Shown: piece after piece, positions 18,751-27,701 of the stretch
How positions within the stretch are numbered: the first letter of the stretch is position 1
How the letters are laid out: every line of letters begins with the position of its first letter
From: an uncultured Eubacteriales bacterium
GTDB taxonomy: Bacteria; Bacillota; Clostridia; Peptostreptococcales; Anaerovoracaceae
DNA length: 64,000 nt
Reading direction: 5' to 3'
Assembly (NCBI GenBank): GCA_902786855.1
Contig: CADAEH010000013.1
Span: 1-64,000, forward strand
Made by a program: the position numbers and the translations under genes
The notes under the pieces: generated by a model
What the model was told of the DNA's origin: nothing
Databases searched by the model: none
The model's input: only the letters and a program-made list of their open reading frames with translations

Positions 18751-18856
18751 GTGTATACCTATGGCGTCTGATAGGCTGAGCTGTATAATAAAGTTGGTGA
18801 TCAAGACAGATTGAAACAGCTTGCCGGAGCTTTGCTCCTGATTGGATGGCAGACAG

Positions 18857-19483
18857 ATGATAGACAAAAACAGGACGAGGAAAACTGTTAATATCTGCAT
18901 TATAATAATGGTAGCGGGTTCCTGGATTACGATGACTCTGTTCGGAAAGGGCACACTGTCACAGAACGGCTTCGGTAATATGAAGTACTTCACAGTCCTG
19001 TCGAACCTCCTGGAAGCGATCGCGTCGGCTGTATGGCTTTCAGAGATCCGCAAAAATGGTAAGGCGAGCGAATATGCCGAAACACTTAAGTACATAGCTG
19101 CCGCCTCGGTTGGCCTGACACTGACTACGGTCATGGTATTTCTCGGTCCATTGTATGGATATATCGCAATGCTCAAGGGAGCCAATCTGTTTTTCCACCT
19201 GATCACACCGGTCGTCTCGATAGCAGAGATAATTTTCCTCTCAGACCGCACTTATACGAAATGGGAGAACAACCTGACTGTGATACCACCGCTCGTATAT
19301 GGCGCTGCGTATCTCGGTAATATCTTGATCAACGGAATTGGTGAATGGCCGGACCGGAATGACTGGTACTCGTTCCTGATATGGGGATATCCGGCAGGCA
19401 TAATGATATTTGCTGTCATATGCCTGGTCACATGGCTGATCGGACTGCTTATGAGAAAACTGACTATGGTAAGGAACCGATAA
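18857..19483 (+). CDS. Multi-pass membrane protein, Pr6Pr-like
   Basis: About 208 residues with roughly six hydrophobic segments and the phrase NMKYFTVLSNLLEAIASAVW, which resembles Pr6Pr/FAR-17a-like membrane proteins of unknown function. It sits in the cytoplasmic membrane by prediction. The ATG at 18857 is used. An in-frame TTG at 18842 has a GGAG 12 nt upstream and is the alternative. It precedes the glyoxalase gene by 26 nt. Confidence 0.6.
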   Translation: MIDKNRTRKTVNICIIIMVAGSWITMTLFGKGTLSQNGFGNMKYFTVLSNLLEAIASAVWLSEIRKNGKASEYAETLKYIAAASVGLTLTTVMVFLGPLYGYIAMLKGANLFFHLITPVVSIAEIIFLSDRTYTKWENNLTVIPPLVYGAAYLGNILINGIGEWPDRNDWYSFLIWGYPAGIMIFAVICLVTWLIGLLMRKLTMVRNR

Positions 19484-19509
19484 AACCTGAATGTAAGGAA
19501 GGAATAATT

Positions 19510-19881
19510 ATGAAATTCAAAATGGTACATGAAAACTTTAATGTCAGTGACCTGGATGCATCACTGGCATTCTATGAAAAGGCTCTCGGTCTGACAGAAT
19601 GCAGAAGAAAGACTGCCGAGGACGGGTCTTTCATCATTGTATATCTGAGCAATGAATGCTCTTCATTTGAATTGGAACTGACATGGCTCGCAGAGCATCC
19701 TCAGAAGTATGACCTCGGCGAGGAAGAGTTCCACCTTGCTTTCCATACAGATGATTTCGAAGCTGCACATGAGCTGCATGAGAGCATGGGCTGCATCGCT
19801 TTCGAGAATCACGATATGGGCATATATTTTATAACAGATCCGGACGGATACTGGCTTGAGATTATCCCGGAAAAAAGATAA
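19510..19881 (+). CDS. gloA: Glyoxalase I-type VOC protein (lactoylglutathione lyase-like)
   Basis: Expected to isomerise the hemithioacetal of methylglyoxal and a thiol. The 123-residue single VOC domain has the metal ligands in place: His in KMVHENFNV, Glu in FELELT, His in FHLAFHTDD, Glu in YWLEIIP. The start at 19510 is fixed by AAGGAAGG and by the family's N-terminus. The longer upstream reading has no support. It lies just before a fructosamine-kinase gene, giving a two-gene carbonyl-damage module. The natural thiol in such an organism is unclear. Confidence 0.85.
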   Translation: MKFKMVHENFNVSDLDASLAFYEKALGLTECRRKTAEDGSFIIVYLSNECSSFELELTWLAEHPQKYDLGEEEFHLAFHTDDFEAAHELHESMGCIAFENHDMGIYFITDPDGYWLEIIPEKR

Positions 19882-19920
19882 TTTCCGCATCAAAGTGTTT
19901 TACAGAATGAGACAGTAAAT

Positions 19921-20799
19921 ATGGAACGTTTGGAAGATGTGATCACAAAAACTTATGGCAATGATGTCAGAGTCATAAAGCGTACACCTGTATCGGGCGG
20001 AGATATCAACCGTGCATATATGCTGGATCTTTCAGATGGTACTAAAGTATTCATGAAGTCGAACCGCAAAAGCAATGCGGACTTCTTCCGGGCAGAAGCA
20101 GAAGGACTGACGGTGATAAGGCAGACGGGCACCGCGAGAGTGCCGGAAGTTATAGCAAGAGGTGAGGACGGAAATGAAGCATTCCTGCTGCTTGAATATA
20201 TAGCCTCAGGTGCTCGCAGCCGGAGATCCTCTGAGGAACTCGGAACAGATCTCGGCCGGATGCATCTGGCAGAGACAGGAAGCCTGGTCAGAGGAGGACT
20301 TTACGGCTTTACGGATGATAATTATATCGGAGCGGGATATCAGGTAAATACGCCAAAGGATACCTGGACAGAATTCTTTACTGAATGCAGGCTGATACCT
20401 CAGTTCGAACGGGCGGCTGCATATTTTGGCGGGGGTGAGCGCAAAGCCATTGACGCCTTCCTGAACAGGGTCGACAGATATCTGGCCGAGCCTGAGCGGC
20501 CGTCACTTCTCCACGGAGATCTGTGGGGCGGTAACTATATGATCGACGTGCAGGGACATCCGTGGCTGATCGACCCCGCAGTATATGTTGGACATGCAGA
20601 GGCCGACCTAGCAATGACAGAGCTTTTCGGAGGCTTTGACAGGACGTTCTATGATGCATACAGAAGTACTGCAGGCATAGATCCGGATTACAGAGACAGA
20701 AAGGATCTGTATAATCTGTATCATTTGCTCAACCACCTGAATCTGTTCGGCGGAGGGTATCTGTACTCAGTTAAGTCTGTTATCAGTCGATACGTATAG
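19921..20799 (+). CDS. Fructosamine-3-kinase family protein
   Basis: Phosphorylates ketoamine (glycation) adducts so that they fall off proteins or amino acids. The 292-residue product has the aminoglycoside-phosphotransferase fold with KSNRKSNADFFRAEAEGL near the N-terminus, LLLEYI hinge near 86, catalytic HGDLWGGN near 198 and metal-binding DPAVYVGHAEADLAM near 217. The ribosome site is weak (GAG before ATG 19921). It is 39 nt downstream of the glyoxalase gene, which supports a role against sugar or methylglyoxal damage. Confidence 0.85.
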   Translation: MERLEDVITKTYGNDVRVIKRTPVSGGDINRAYMLDLSDGTKVFMKSNRKSNADFFRAEAEGLTVIRQTGTARVPEVIARGEDGNEAFLLLEYIASGARSRRSSEELGTDLGRMHLAETGSLVRGGLYGFTDDNYIGAGYQVNTPKDTWTEFFTECRLIPQFERAAAYFGGGERKAIDAFLNRVDRYLAEPERPSLLHGDLWGGNYMIDVQGHPWLIDPAVYVGHAEADLAMTELFGGFDRTFYDAYRSTAGIDPDYRDRKDLYNLYHLLNHLNLFGGGYLYSVKSVISRYV

Positions 20800-20880
20800 C
20801 AGTCAACAATACCCCCGGTCTATTAGGCGGCGGATGCCATCTGCAGGAAGACATTTCAAAAGGGAAGAGGAAATCAGATA

Positions 20881-21618
20881 ATGTTCAAATACGAAACTCA
20901 CTGCCATACATCACCGGTCAGCAGATGCGGGAAAGCTTCGGTCGCCGAGACTGTAGACTTTTATAAGCAGCTCGGTTATGACGGGGTCTTTATAACAAAT
21001 CATTTTCTGGACGGTAATATTGCTTCGGAAGCACGGGAGCTGCCTTACTGTGATCAGATAGATTATTATTTCTCTGATTATGAAAAAGCTGCCGGGCTTG
21101 GCCGGGATATCGGGATAAAAGTGCTGCCGGGTGTAGAACTTTCATATAAGGGAACGGACTTCCTGATCTACGGACTTGATAAGGAATGGTATAAAGCACA
21201 TCCTGAGATACTGGGCATGAGCAAGACTGAAGAACTTGCATTTATGATGGAAGAGGGAGCTTTTGTCATACAGGCGCACCCATACAGGGAAGCTCATTAT
21301 ATCGACCATATACGCCTGTTTCCGAGGTCAGTCCATGGAGCGGAGATAATCAACTCCAATCAGGCATGGGAGTCGAATGAGATGGCAGCGGTCTATGCTG
21401 ACAGATACGGTCTGCTGAAAACTGCAGGATCAGATAACCACTGGGGCGGCAATGTGTTTTCAAAGCTCAGAGAAAGAGGGTTCAGACCTGAGATAGCGGG
21501 AATGTGCAGCAGTACAGAACTGCTAAGTGTTCAGGACTACATAGATATGGTCAGGAGCGGTGAAATGAGCATTTTCCTCATTGACGAAAACGGCAAAACA
21601 GAAGTCTGTGAATATTGA
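20881..21618 (+). CDS. PHP-domain metal-dependent phosphoesterase-like protein
   Basis: Member of the polymerase/histidinol-phosphatase superfamily, 245 residues. N-terminal HxH motif in ETHCHTSPVSRCG, TNHF near 41, PGVELSY near 83, QAHPYRE near 128 and SDNHWGG near 178 supply the metal ligands. The start follows GAAGAGG. It is a stand-alone gene. The substrate is unknown. Confidence 0.78.
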   Translation: MFKYETHCHTSPVSRCGKASVAETVDFYKQLGYDGVFITNHFLDGNIASEARELPYCDQIDYYFSDYEKAAGLGRDIGIKVLPGVELSYKGTDFLIYGLDKEWYKAHPEILGMSKTEELAFMMEEGAFVIQAHPYREAHYIDHIRLFPRSVHGAEIINSNQAWESNEMAAVYADRYGLLKTAGSDNHWGGNVFSKLRERGFRPEIAGMCSSTELLSVQDYIDMVRSGEMSIFLIDENGKTEVCEY

Positions 21619-21701
21619 TACAATTACTCTAATATAGTAAGTGCAGCGCAATCTTTATGGTCGATAACTATTAGCTTGAGGGCTCAGATCAGAGGTAAAA
21701 A

Positions 21702-22487
21702 ATGAAACAGTATATAGTTGACGCATTTACAGATACTCCTTTTTCCGGCAACCCGGCAGCGGTATGTGTTATGGAAAGCTGGCCGACGGAAGAATACATG
21801 ATGAAGCTGGCGATGGAAAACAATCTTTCTGAAACAGCATATATCGTAAAAGAAGAACAGGGCTACCATCTGCGGTGGTTCACTCCGGGAACAGAAATAG
21901 AGTTGTGCGGTCATGCCACACTGGCATCAGCATTCGTGATACTCAATTATTATGAAACTGAGAGCGATGAGGTTCAGTTCAATACTTTAAGTGGCTTGCT
22001 TACAGTAAGGAGAAAAGAGAATCTCTACGAGATGGACTTTCCGACATATGAGTTAAAAGAGATACCTGTTACGGATGACATGGAAAAAGCATTCGGCGTC
22101 CGCCCGGTCAAGGCGGTGCTGGGGATGGATCTGATCTGCATCTTTGAATCAGAAGAACAGGTCAGGACCATGGATCCTGATCAGGGAATGCTTATGAAGA
22201 TAGAAGGCCGTCTGCAGAATGCCACAGCAACCGGAAAGGACGCAGACTGTGTATCCCGCAGCTTTGCACCTAAGGTCAATATCCCGGAGGATCCCGTATG
22301 CGGTTCAGCGCATTGCCAGATCGCTGATTACTGGTCTAAGGAACTTGGCAAAGCCGGGATACATGCCTATCAGGCTTCGAAGCGCGGCGGACATCTGTAT
22401 TGTGAGCTGCTTGGCAATGGGCGGATCGCGATCAGCGGCAAAGCGGTTCTGGTAGCTGTATCTGAGATCAAAGCGATACCTCAATAA
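21702..22487 (+). CDS. PhzF-family isomerase/epimerase
   Basis: PhzF proteins catalyse isomerisations of small hydroxy-acids without a cofactor. The 261-residue length is typical. MKQYIVDAFTDTPFSGNPAA at the N-terminus, the catalytic Glu in NNLSETAYIV near 44, the GHATLASAFV segment near 73 and DPVCGSAHCQI near 198 are all present. CAGAGG lies upstream of ATG 21702. Physiological role unknown, as for most family members. A terminator separates it from the metal importer. Confidence 0.87.
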   Translation: MKQYIVDAFTDTPFSGNPAAVCVMESWPTEEYMMKLAMENNLSETAYIVKEEQGYHLRWFTPGTEIELCGHATLASAFVILNYYETESDEVQFNTLSGLLTVRRKENLYEMDFPTYELKEIPVTDDMEKAFGVRPVKAVLGMDLICIFESEEQVRTMDPDQGMLMKIEGRLQNATATGKDADCVSRSFAPKVNIPEDPVCGSAHCQIADYWSKELGKAGIHAYQASKRGGHLYCELLGNGRIAISGKAVLVAVSEIKAIPQ

Positions 22488-22556
22488 CTTACGAGAATCT
22501 TTTACACACATATATCTGCAGGAGCAAAAGTCTGTAATAATAGAAACGGTCATCAG

Positions 22557-22579
22557 CCCGCGGCAACGCGGGTTTTTTT
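22557..22579 (+). terminator. Intrinsic terminator after the PhzF gene
   Basis: CCCGCG/CGCGGG stem with GCAA loop and seven T. Confidence 0.92.
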
Positions 22580-22634
22580 CTGAAAAAATAGCGTAAGATT
22601 GACCTTTTGGTAAAATTTCATCCCCTACGGGGGC

Positions 22635-22663
22635 TTGTGAGCGAAAAATCCTGACTTTATAAT
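22635..22663 (+). promoter_or_regulatory. Promoter of the cbiMQO operon
   Basis: TTGTGA at 22635-22640, a 17-nt spacer and TATAAT at 22658-22663, only 31 nt before ATG 22695. AGGAGGG is the ribosome site. An alternative extended -10 (TGGTAAAAT at 22608-22616) lies further up, followed by a small CCCC/GGGG hairpin at 22622-22632. No cobalamin-riboswitch consensus is visible. Confidence 0.6.
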
Positions 22664-22694
22664 TTCAGTAAGAACAATCAAGGAGGGCTTTTTT

Positions 22695-23750
22695 ATGCAT
22701 ATGGCAGATGCTTTACTGGCTCCTGCAGTGGCCGCGACAATGTATGTCGCATCCGCATCGGCAGCCGGCGTTTCGATACATCAACTGAAAAAAGATGATG
22801 AGCCGTCCAAGTTACCTGTTATGGCGGTAACTTCTGCGCTTGTGTTTGCAGGGCAGATGATCAACTATACCATTCCGGGGACAGGTTCTTCCGGTCATAT
22901 GTGCGGAGGAATGATGCTGTCAGCCCTGCTTGGGCCGTATGCAGGATTCCTGTCCATGATAGTGATACTTACGATACAATGTCTTTTCTTTGCCGACGGG
23001 GGATTGATGGCCCTGGGGGCCAACTGCTGGAACATGGCGTTTTACGGGTGCTTCGTCGGCTACTTCCTCATCTGGCGTCCGATAATGAACAGCAAATGGT
23101 TCGGAGAAGGCAAGTCAGCAGAAAGGGCTCGCATTATTGCATCTTCGATAATCGGCTGCATAGTCACCTTGCAGCTCGGAGCTTTTTCTGTAGTACTGGA
23201 GACGAGCCTGTCAGGAATAACGGAGCTGCCGTTCGGTGCATTTGTCGCTCTGATGCAGCCTATCCATCTGGCAATAGGTCTCGTTGAAGGTCTGATCACA
23301 TCTGCGGTCCTCGTGTTCGTACATGATTCCCGTCCGGAACTCCTGCAAGGGGTCGAACTCAGCGAAGGCGGGGAAGCGAAGCGCTCCCTCAAATCAGTCG
23401 TTGCGATACTTGCCGCTGTTGCTATCGTAGTGGGCGGAGGACTGAGCCTGCTGGCCAGCTCGAATCCTGACGGCCTTGAGTGGGCACTCTTCGGAAATGC
23501 AGACAAAGGATATTCAACCAATATGGGTCTCGATGAAGAAAATTTCGGAGTAGACAGCACCGCTGCTGAAAAGGCAGAGTCCATCCAGGAAAAAACATCA
23601 TTCCTTCCTGACTATGCATTCCCGGGCAGCGATTCTTCAGCAGGCACTACTGTATCAGGTATAGTCGGATCAGCCATTGTAGCAGGCGTTGCTATCATAA
23701 TATGTCTGATCGGAGGATTCTTCCGCAGGAGGAAGCTCAAAACTGAATAG
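22695..23750 (+). CDS. cbiM: CbiM-type substrate-specificity subunit of a nickel/cobalt ECF importer, with fused CbiN-like part
   Basis: Membrane protein that binds Co2+ or Ni2+ and passes it inward. It starts with MHMADALL, the family's N-terminal metal-binding signature, so ATG 22695 is firm. About six hydrophobic segments fill residues 1-215, including GSSGHMCGGMM near 64. A second part (about 230-351) carries one membrane segment, a PDGLE motif and a final membrane helix, matching the CbiN/NikN partner fused in frame. Cobalt versus nickel cannot be told by eye. A hairpin follows the gene. Confidence 0.92.
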   Translation: MHMADALLAPAVAATMYVASASAAGVSIHQLKKDDEPSKLPVMAVTSALVFAGQMINYTIPGTGSSGHMCGGMMLSALLGPYAGFLSMIVILTIQCLFFADGGLMALGANCWNMAFYGCFVGYFLIWRPIMNSKWFGEGKSAERARIIASSIIGCIVTLQLGAFSVVLETSLSGITELPFGAFVALMQPIHLAIGLVEGLITSAVLVFVHDSRPELLQGVELSEGGEAKRSLKSVVAILAAVAIVVGGGLSLLASSNPDGLEWALFGNADKGYSTNMGLDEENFGVDSTAAEKAESIQEKTSFLPDYAFPGSDSSAGTTVSGIVGSAIVAGVAIIICLIGGFFRRRKLKTE

Positions 23751-23804
23751 ACCATACTTCTATTTCTCTCTCTCAAAGAATATGGTATATATTATAAGGG
23801 GCAT

Positions 23805-23830
23805 CATGCGGTGCCCCTTATTAATGATTG
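23805..23830 (+). other. Intercistronic hairpin between cbiM and cbiQ
   Basis: Nine-bp stem TAAGGGGCA (23805-23813) with TGCCCCTTA (23822-23830), 8-nt loop, no T tract. It may reduce read-through into cbiQ or protect the cbiM message. Confidence 0.6.
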
Positions 23831-23846
23831 AACGCTTAAAAAATCT

Positions 23847-24650
23847 ATGAACAAAATGCAGAAAGCTTTGGCTGAGCTGTCTGAAATGGACGAGCTGGCG
23901 GCACGCCGCTCACCGATCCACAGACTGCATCCGGCTGCAAAGCTCCTCACCACAATTGCATATATACTTATCACATTGTCTTTTGATAAGTACGACCTCA
24001 GCGGTATTGTACCGATGGTGCTGTGGCCTGTTCTGATGTTTCAGATCAGCGGTGTTGAGGTGAGGACATGCTTCTATAAGCTGCGCATCGTGCTTCCGCT
24101 TGTTATGGCAGTGGGTCTGTTCAATCCGTTCTTCGACAGAGACATACTGTTTCACATCGGCAGCCTTGGAGTTTCCGGCGGTGTCGTTTCAATGATAACG
24201 CTGATGCTCAAGGGCGTGTTCTGCCTGATGGCATCGTTCCTGCTGATGGCAACAACTAAGATAGACAGCCTGTGTGCAGCGCTCCGGAAGCTTCACGTTC
24301 CGGCGATCCTGGTTTCTCTGCTGCAGCTTACATACCGCTATGTCGGCGTGATGACCGAGGAACTTGCGGTCATGACCGAAGCCTATCATCTGAGGGCGCC
24401 GGGACAGAAGGGTATACACATTTCAGCATGGGGTTCGTTCCTTGGACAGCTTCTGCTGCGCAGCATGGACCGGGCTCAGGAACTGTATTCCAGCATGCTG
24501 CTCCGTGGTTATCATGACCATTTTCATTATGCAGATATAGACAGGTTCAGTATAAAAGATGCATTATACATGGCAGGCTGCATCCTGTTTTTCCTGGTGC
24601 TCCGCTACGCAGATATAGCACAGCTCGTCGGCGGGCTGTTTGTGAGGTGA
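23847..24650 (+). CDS. cbiQ: Energy-coupling factor transmembrane protein CbiQ
   Basis: Transmembrane coupling subunit of the Ni/Co importer, 267 residues. It has several hydrophobic helices, and the cytoplasmic coupling segment HLRAPGQKG followed by RSMDRAQELYSSMLLRGY near 208-225 corresponds to the EcfT motifs that contact the ATPase. The ribosome site before ATG 23847 is poor, so translation may depend on the upstream hairpin region. It is 5 nt before cbiO. Confidence 0.88.
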   Translation: MNKMQKALAELSEMDELAARRSPIHRLHPAAKLLTTIAYILITLSFDKYDLSGIVPMVLWPVLMFQISGVEVRTCFYKLRIVLPLVMAVGLFNPFFDRDILFHIGSLGVSGGVVSMITLMLKGVFCLMASFLLMATTKIDSLCAALRKLHVPAILVSLLQLTYRYVGVMTEELAVMTEAYHLRAPGQKGIHISAWGSFLGQLLLRSMDRAQELYSSMLLRGYHDHFHYADIDRFSIKDALYMAGCILFFLVLRYADIAQLVGGLFVR

Positions 24651-24655
24651 TATAA

Positions 24656-25393
24656 ATGATCGAATTCCAGCACGTGAGTTTTGCATATGAAAAAAACAAA
24701 GACGTCCTGCACGACATGTCTTTCCGGATCGGTAAGGGGGAATCAGTAGGACTGATCGGTGCCAACGGCGCAGGAAAGTCCACGATCATGAAGCTCCTGC
24801 TCGGACTCCTTGAGGGTGAGGGCAAAGTGCTGATTGACGGCACTGAGGTGAAGAAGGAAACGCTTGGAGAGATCCGGGCAAAGCTCGGCTTTGTTCTTCA
24901 GAACTCGGACAATCAGATGTTCATGCCTACGGTGTACGAGGATATGATATTCGGACCGCTCAATTACGGTCTCAGCCGTGAAGTGGTCGACAAGCGCGTT
25001 GACGAAGTGCTCAGCAGGCTCCACCTTGAAGACCTCAAGCACCGTTACAACCATAAGATCTCAGGCGGAGAGAAGCGAATGGGAGCGATTGCCACGATAC
25101 TCGCCATGGAGCCTGCGGCAATCCTCATGGACGAGCCGACATCGGCTCTCGATCCATACAACCGCCGAATCGTGATAAACACGATTCGCGAGCTTGAGCA
25201 GACCAAGTTGATCGCTTCGCATGACCTCGATATGATACTTGATACCTGTGACAGGGTGATACTGATCTCAGGAGGGCGTATCGCGGCGGACGGACCGGCT
25301 GCAGAAATACTAAGTGACAGAGAGCTTCTTGAAGCCAACCGCATGGAACTTCCGCTCAGCATGAACGTGCATCCATATACATCAGGAGCATAG
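24656..25393 (+). CDS. cbiO: Energy-coupling factor ATPase CbiO
   Basis: ATPase of the Ni/Co importer, 245 residues. Walker A GANGAGKST near residue 36, Q-loop VLQNSDNQMFM, signature ISGGEKRMGAIA near 137, Walker [15 protein letters not shown] near 154 and switch His in IASHDLDM near 190. A single ATPase gene is present, so a homodimer is expected, as in other CbiMNQO systems. Confidence 0.93.
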   Translation: MIEFQHVSFAYEKNKDVLHDMSFRIGKGESVGLIGANGAGKSTIMKLLLGLLEGEGKVLIDGTEVKKETLGEIRAKLGFVLQNSDNQMFMPTVYEDMIFGPLNYGLSREVVDKRVDEVLSRLHLEDLKHRYNHKISGGEKRMGAIATILAMEPAAILMDEPTSALDPYNRRIVINTIRELEQTKLIASHDLDMILDTCDRVILISGGRIAADGPAAEILSDRELLEANRMELPLSMNVHPYTSGA

Positions 25394-25435
25394 AATGGTA
25401 ATATTATGTTAATATTATCAGGGAGATGGACTGAC

Positions 25436-25912
25436 ATGTATGAAGCAGAAAAGAGGTGCCGGGAATTCCTGCAGGCAAAAGGAATGTCTGAGCGCATCAT
25501 CGATTTCAAAAATACAGATATCACCGCAGAAAGCACTGCGCTGGCGCTTGACGTGGACATAGACAGGATCTGCAAGGGTCTTGCCTTCAAAGGCAAAAAC
25601 GGTATGGCTATCGTAATTATCGCTTCCGGGAACTCACGCGTGGACAACGCCAGGTTCAGGGACGTATTTGGTTTCCGGCCGAGCATGCTGCCGGCTGAGC
25701 TGACCGAAGAACTCATTGGCCATGTTCCGGGAACGATCAACCCGTTTTGCCTGAAAGACACAGCAAGACTGTATCTGGATATCTCGATCAGAAAGCACAT
25801 GAATGAGACCGTGTTTCCCGGCATAGGCGGAGAAGACTCAGTGGTGGAACTGACAGTAAAAGAACTGGAGAAACTGTCGGATCCTGTATGCTGGGTCGCG
25901 GTAACAAAATAG
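25436..25912 (+). CDS. YbaK/EbsC-type aminoacyl-tRNA deacylase
   Basis: Editing protein that hydrolyses mischarged tRNA, 158 residues. The family core is visible: VDIDRICKGLAFKGKNGMAI near 38-57, then SRVDNARFRDVFG and the late FPGIGGEDSVVELT segment. ATG 25436 is preferred because GGGAGA sits 8-9 nt upstream. An in-frame ATG at 25406 lacks a site. The gene follows cbiO by 42 nt and is probably read through from it. Confidence 0.82.
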   Translation: MYEAEKRCREFLQAKGMSERIIDFKNTDITAESTALALDVDIDRICKGLAFKGKNGMAIVIIASGNSRVDNARFRDVFGFRPSMLPAELTEELIGHVPGTINPFCLKDTARLYLDISIRKHMNETVFPGIGGEDSVVELTVKELEKLSDPVCWVAVTK

Positions 25913-25934
25913 TCAGAAAAAGGGAGTATCAGAG

Positions 25935-26159
25935 ATGGGGCTGTTCGGAAAGAAAAAGAAAGATTATGCAAGATTCCCGGAGGGCGACTTCGAGCCTGTG
26001 CTGAGGTGCAGCATCTGTACCGGAGAGCAGGTGCTTTGCGCCAGAGAGAGAAAGACCGGAAAACTCCTTGAGCTGACGCTGATCAGAAATCCGAGAGAGC
26101 TTGATGATTATTGCGATGCCAATGGACTTAACGCAAATGAGATAGAAAAGATCTACTGA
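25935..26159 (+). CDS. Small hypothetical protein, 74 residues
   Basis: I do not recognise a family. It starts with a basic GLFGKKKKD stretch and contains two cysteines in RCSICTGEQVLCAR plus one near the end. AAAAGGGAG precedes ATG 25935. It ends the run that starts at cbiM and is followed by a terminator. Codon use resembles its neighbours, so I take it as a real gene. Confidence 0.6.
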   Translation: MGLFGKKKKDYARFPEGDFEPVLRCSICTGEQVLCARERKTGKLLELTLIRNPRELDDYCDANGLNANEIEKIY

Positions 26160-26161
26160 AA

Positions 26162-26205
26162 AACGGGATCCGGAACTTATGCATTTTCCGGACCCCGTTT
26201 AATAA
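26162..26205. terminator. Terminator between convergent genes
   Basis: AAACGGG at 26162-26168 pairs with CCCGTTT at 26195-26201, with an inner TCCGGAA/TTTCCGGA stem. A-rich on the left and T-rich on the right, so it can act in both directions. Confidence 0.75.
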
Positions 26206-26256
26206 TTTCAGTCTTTGCTCAGCACTCCCCTGCAGAAAGGAGCAGGAGAGAAGGCG

Positions 26257-27477
26257 TTATCTGAAGAGTGCAGGTGTAACGATCTTAGCCTGCTCATCAA
26301 GCACGAATGTCGAGAATTCTCTGACATCTTCGATCGTATCACATAATGCTGTATACATCTGGTTGCCCATTGCCGCAGAGAAGATGTCAGGCATGCGCTC
26401 GCAGAGTACGATCCTGCCGCCAAAACGGTCGAGTATCTCATTGTGAGTGTGGGTGTGCGTGAAAGCATCCTTGCGGCTTGCAAAGACGCAATAGCGGTGA
26501 ACACCGTTGTCAGGCAGCCGGCGGCTGTTAGTGCATACCATATCAGCCCACAGGGTGTATACGTCTGTTGAGTGAGCAAAGTTCATCATATCCGGCGTGT
26601 AGCCTCCGGCAGGCCTCATATTGACCTCCAGACCGACAAAATCTCCTGCTTTACCGAGTCCTTTTCTTGCTTCGGTAAGACGGAAGAACTCAAAATGAGT
26701 GAACCTGTTTTTGACCTTAAAAGCTTTGAGCGCCTTGCGGCCGAGCGCTCTAAGCTGCTCAGGCACATCGGCTGTAACATAGTAGAGCACCTCTGTACCA
26801 TTGTTCACGGACTCTGCTACATTAGGGCATATGAAAGAGGATTCGAAAAGCGGGTCTCCGTTTGAGTCGCAGATCGCATCATATGAATAGATGTCGCCGG
26901 TGACAAATTCTTCTATCACATATGGGTAATCAGACTTTTCAATAAAGAATGCCTCGAGCTGTGCATCATTCTCTATTTTCCATGTGTCATCCGCTCCCAC
27001 TCCTGTGTCAGGCTTTGCGAAGAGCGGGTAGCCGCCGACTTCTTCAAGGAATTCCTTTGCTGCTGCCAGGTCTGTGACCTTGTGATTTCTTGCTGATGGT
27101 ATTCCGGCAGCCTTATATACAGGTTTCATTGCCGACTTGCTCTGCCAGAGCGCAAGGTCGTCAGGCTGTACGCCTGTTGTTATGTTGAAATCACGTCTGA
27201 GATGAGCATCCAGTCTGAGCCAGTGCTCATTGTTTGATTCAAGCCAGTCTATCTTTCCGTATTTGAAGGAGAAAAAACCTATTGCCCTGAATACTGCATC
27301 GTAGTCCTCAAGAGTGTCCACTTTATAATATTCTGTAAGCGATGCCTTCAGTTCGTCTGAAAGAAAGTCATATGGTGCATCGCCAACGCCAAGTACATTT
27401 ACTCCGTTATTTTTCAATCTGTCACAGAACTGCCAGAAGTTCTGCGGGAAATTAGGTGATATAAAAACAAAATTCAT
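26257..27477 (-). CDS. ATP-grasp domain carboxylate-amine ligase-like protein
   Basis: Probably joins a carboxylate to an amine or thiol at the cost of ATP. The 406-residue product has an N-terminal Rossmann-like part (MNFVFISPNFPQNFWQF), then an ATP-grasp fold with the Lys in YPLFAKPDTGVGADDT near 153, YVIEEFVTGDIYSYDA near 190 and the metal-binding FVGLEVNMRPAGG near 285. A HTHTHTH run lies near residue 345. It is divergent from the nitrogenase-like locus. The substrate is unknown. A link to that locus is possible but not shown. Confidence 0.72.
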   Translation of the reverse strand: MNFVFISPNFPQNFWQFCDRLKNNGVNVLGVGDAPYDFLSDELKASLTEYYKVDTLEDYDAVFRAIGFFSFKYGKIDWLESNNEHWLRLDAHLRRDFNITTGVQPDDLALWQSKSAMKPVYKAAGIPSARNHKVTDLAAAKEFLEEVGGYPLFAKPDTGVGADDTWKIENDAQLEAFFIEKSDYPYVIEEFVTGDIYSYDAICDSNGDPLFESSFICPNVAESVNNGTEVLYYVTADVPEQLRALGRKALKAFKVKNRFTHFEFFRLTEARKGLGKAGDFVGLEVNMRPAGGYTPDMMNFAHSTDVYTLWADMVCTNSRRLPDNGVHRYCVFASRKDAFTHTHTHNEILDRFGGRIVLCERMPDIFSAAMGNQMYTALCDTIEDVREFSTFVLDEQAKIVTPALFR

Positions 27478-27567
27478 TATTGATTCCCTCTTTGATTCTT
27501 ACTACAGCATGTAATATGTTTTTCATGATACACCTATTCTTTGTAAAAAACCACAAGAATATTGATA

Positions 27568-27700
27568 TAATTTGTTATTATTCACTGCAACAATGTGATT
27601 GACTTCCGGAATGCAGTGACATAGTATGTTCTCCGCGATACGGCTGCGGAAAGTGCCAGGTCGGAGTACCATGTGAGTTCCGGTCGCCGCTTTAGCTACT
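27568..27700. other. GC-rich non-coding segment with inverted repeats in the divergent gap
   Basis: The 285-bp gap between the ATP-grasp gene and the TM1266-like gene has no gene. Its middle contains several short inverted repeats, for example TCCGC/GCGGA around 27630-27650 and TCGGA/TTCCG around 27661-27682. A TATAAT lies at 27564-27569. I could not match it to a known riboswitch consensus by eye. Confidence 0.4.
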
Positions 27701-27701
27701 G

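Noticed and set aside
22580-22694. Cobalamin or NiCo riboswitch before cbiM
   Set aside because: No B12 box or other recognised consensus, and the best promoter leaves only about 25 nt of leader.
26434-26460. CAC/GTG repeat in the ATP-grasp gene as a microsatellite
   Set aside because: It is a short in-frame His-Thr run within a clear coding region, too short to call a repeat element.
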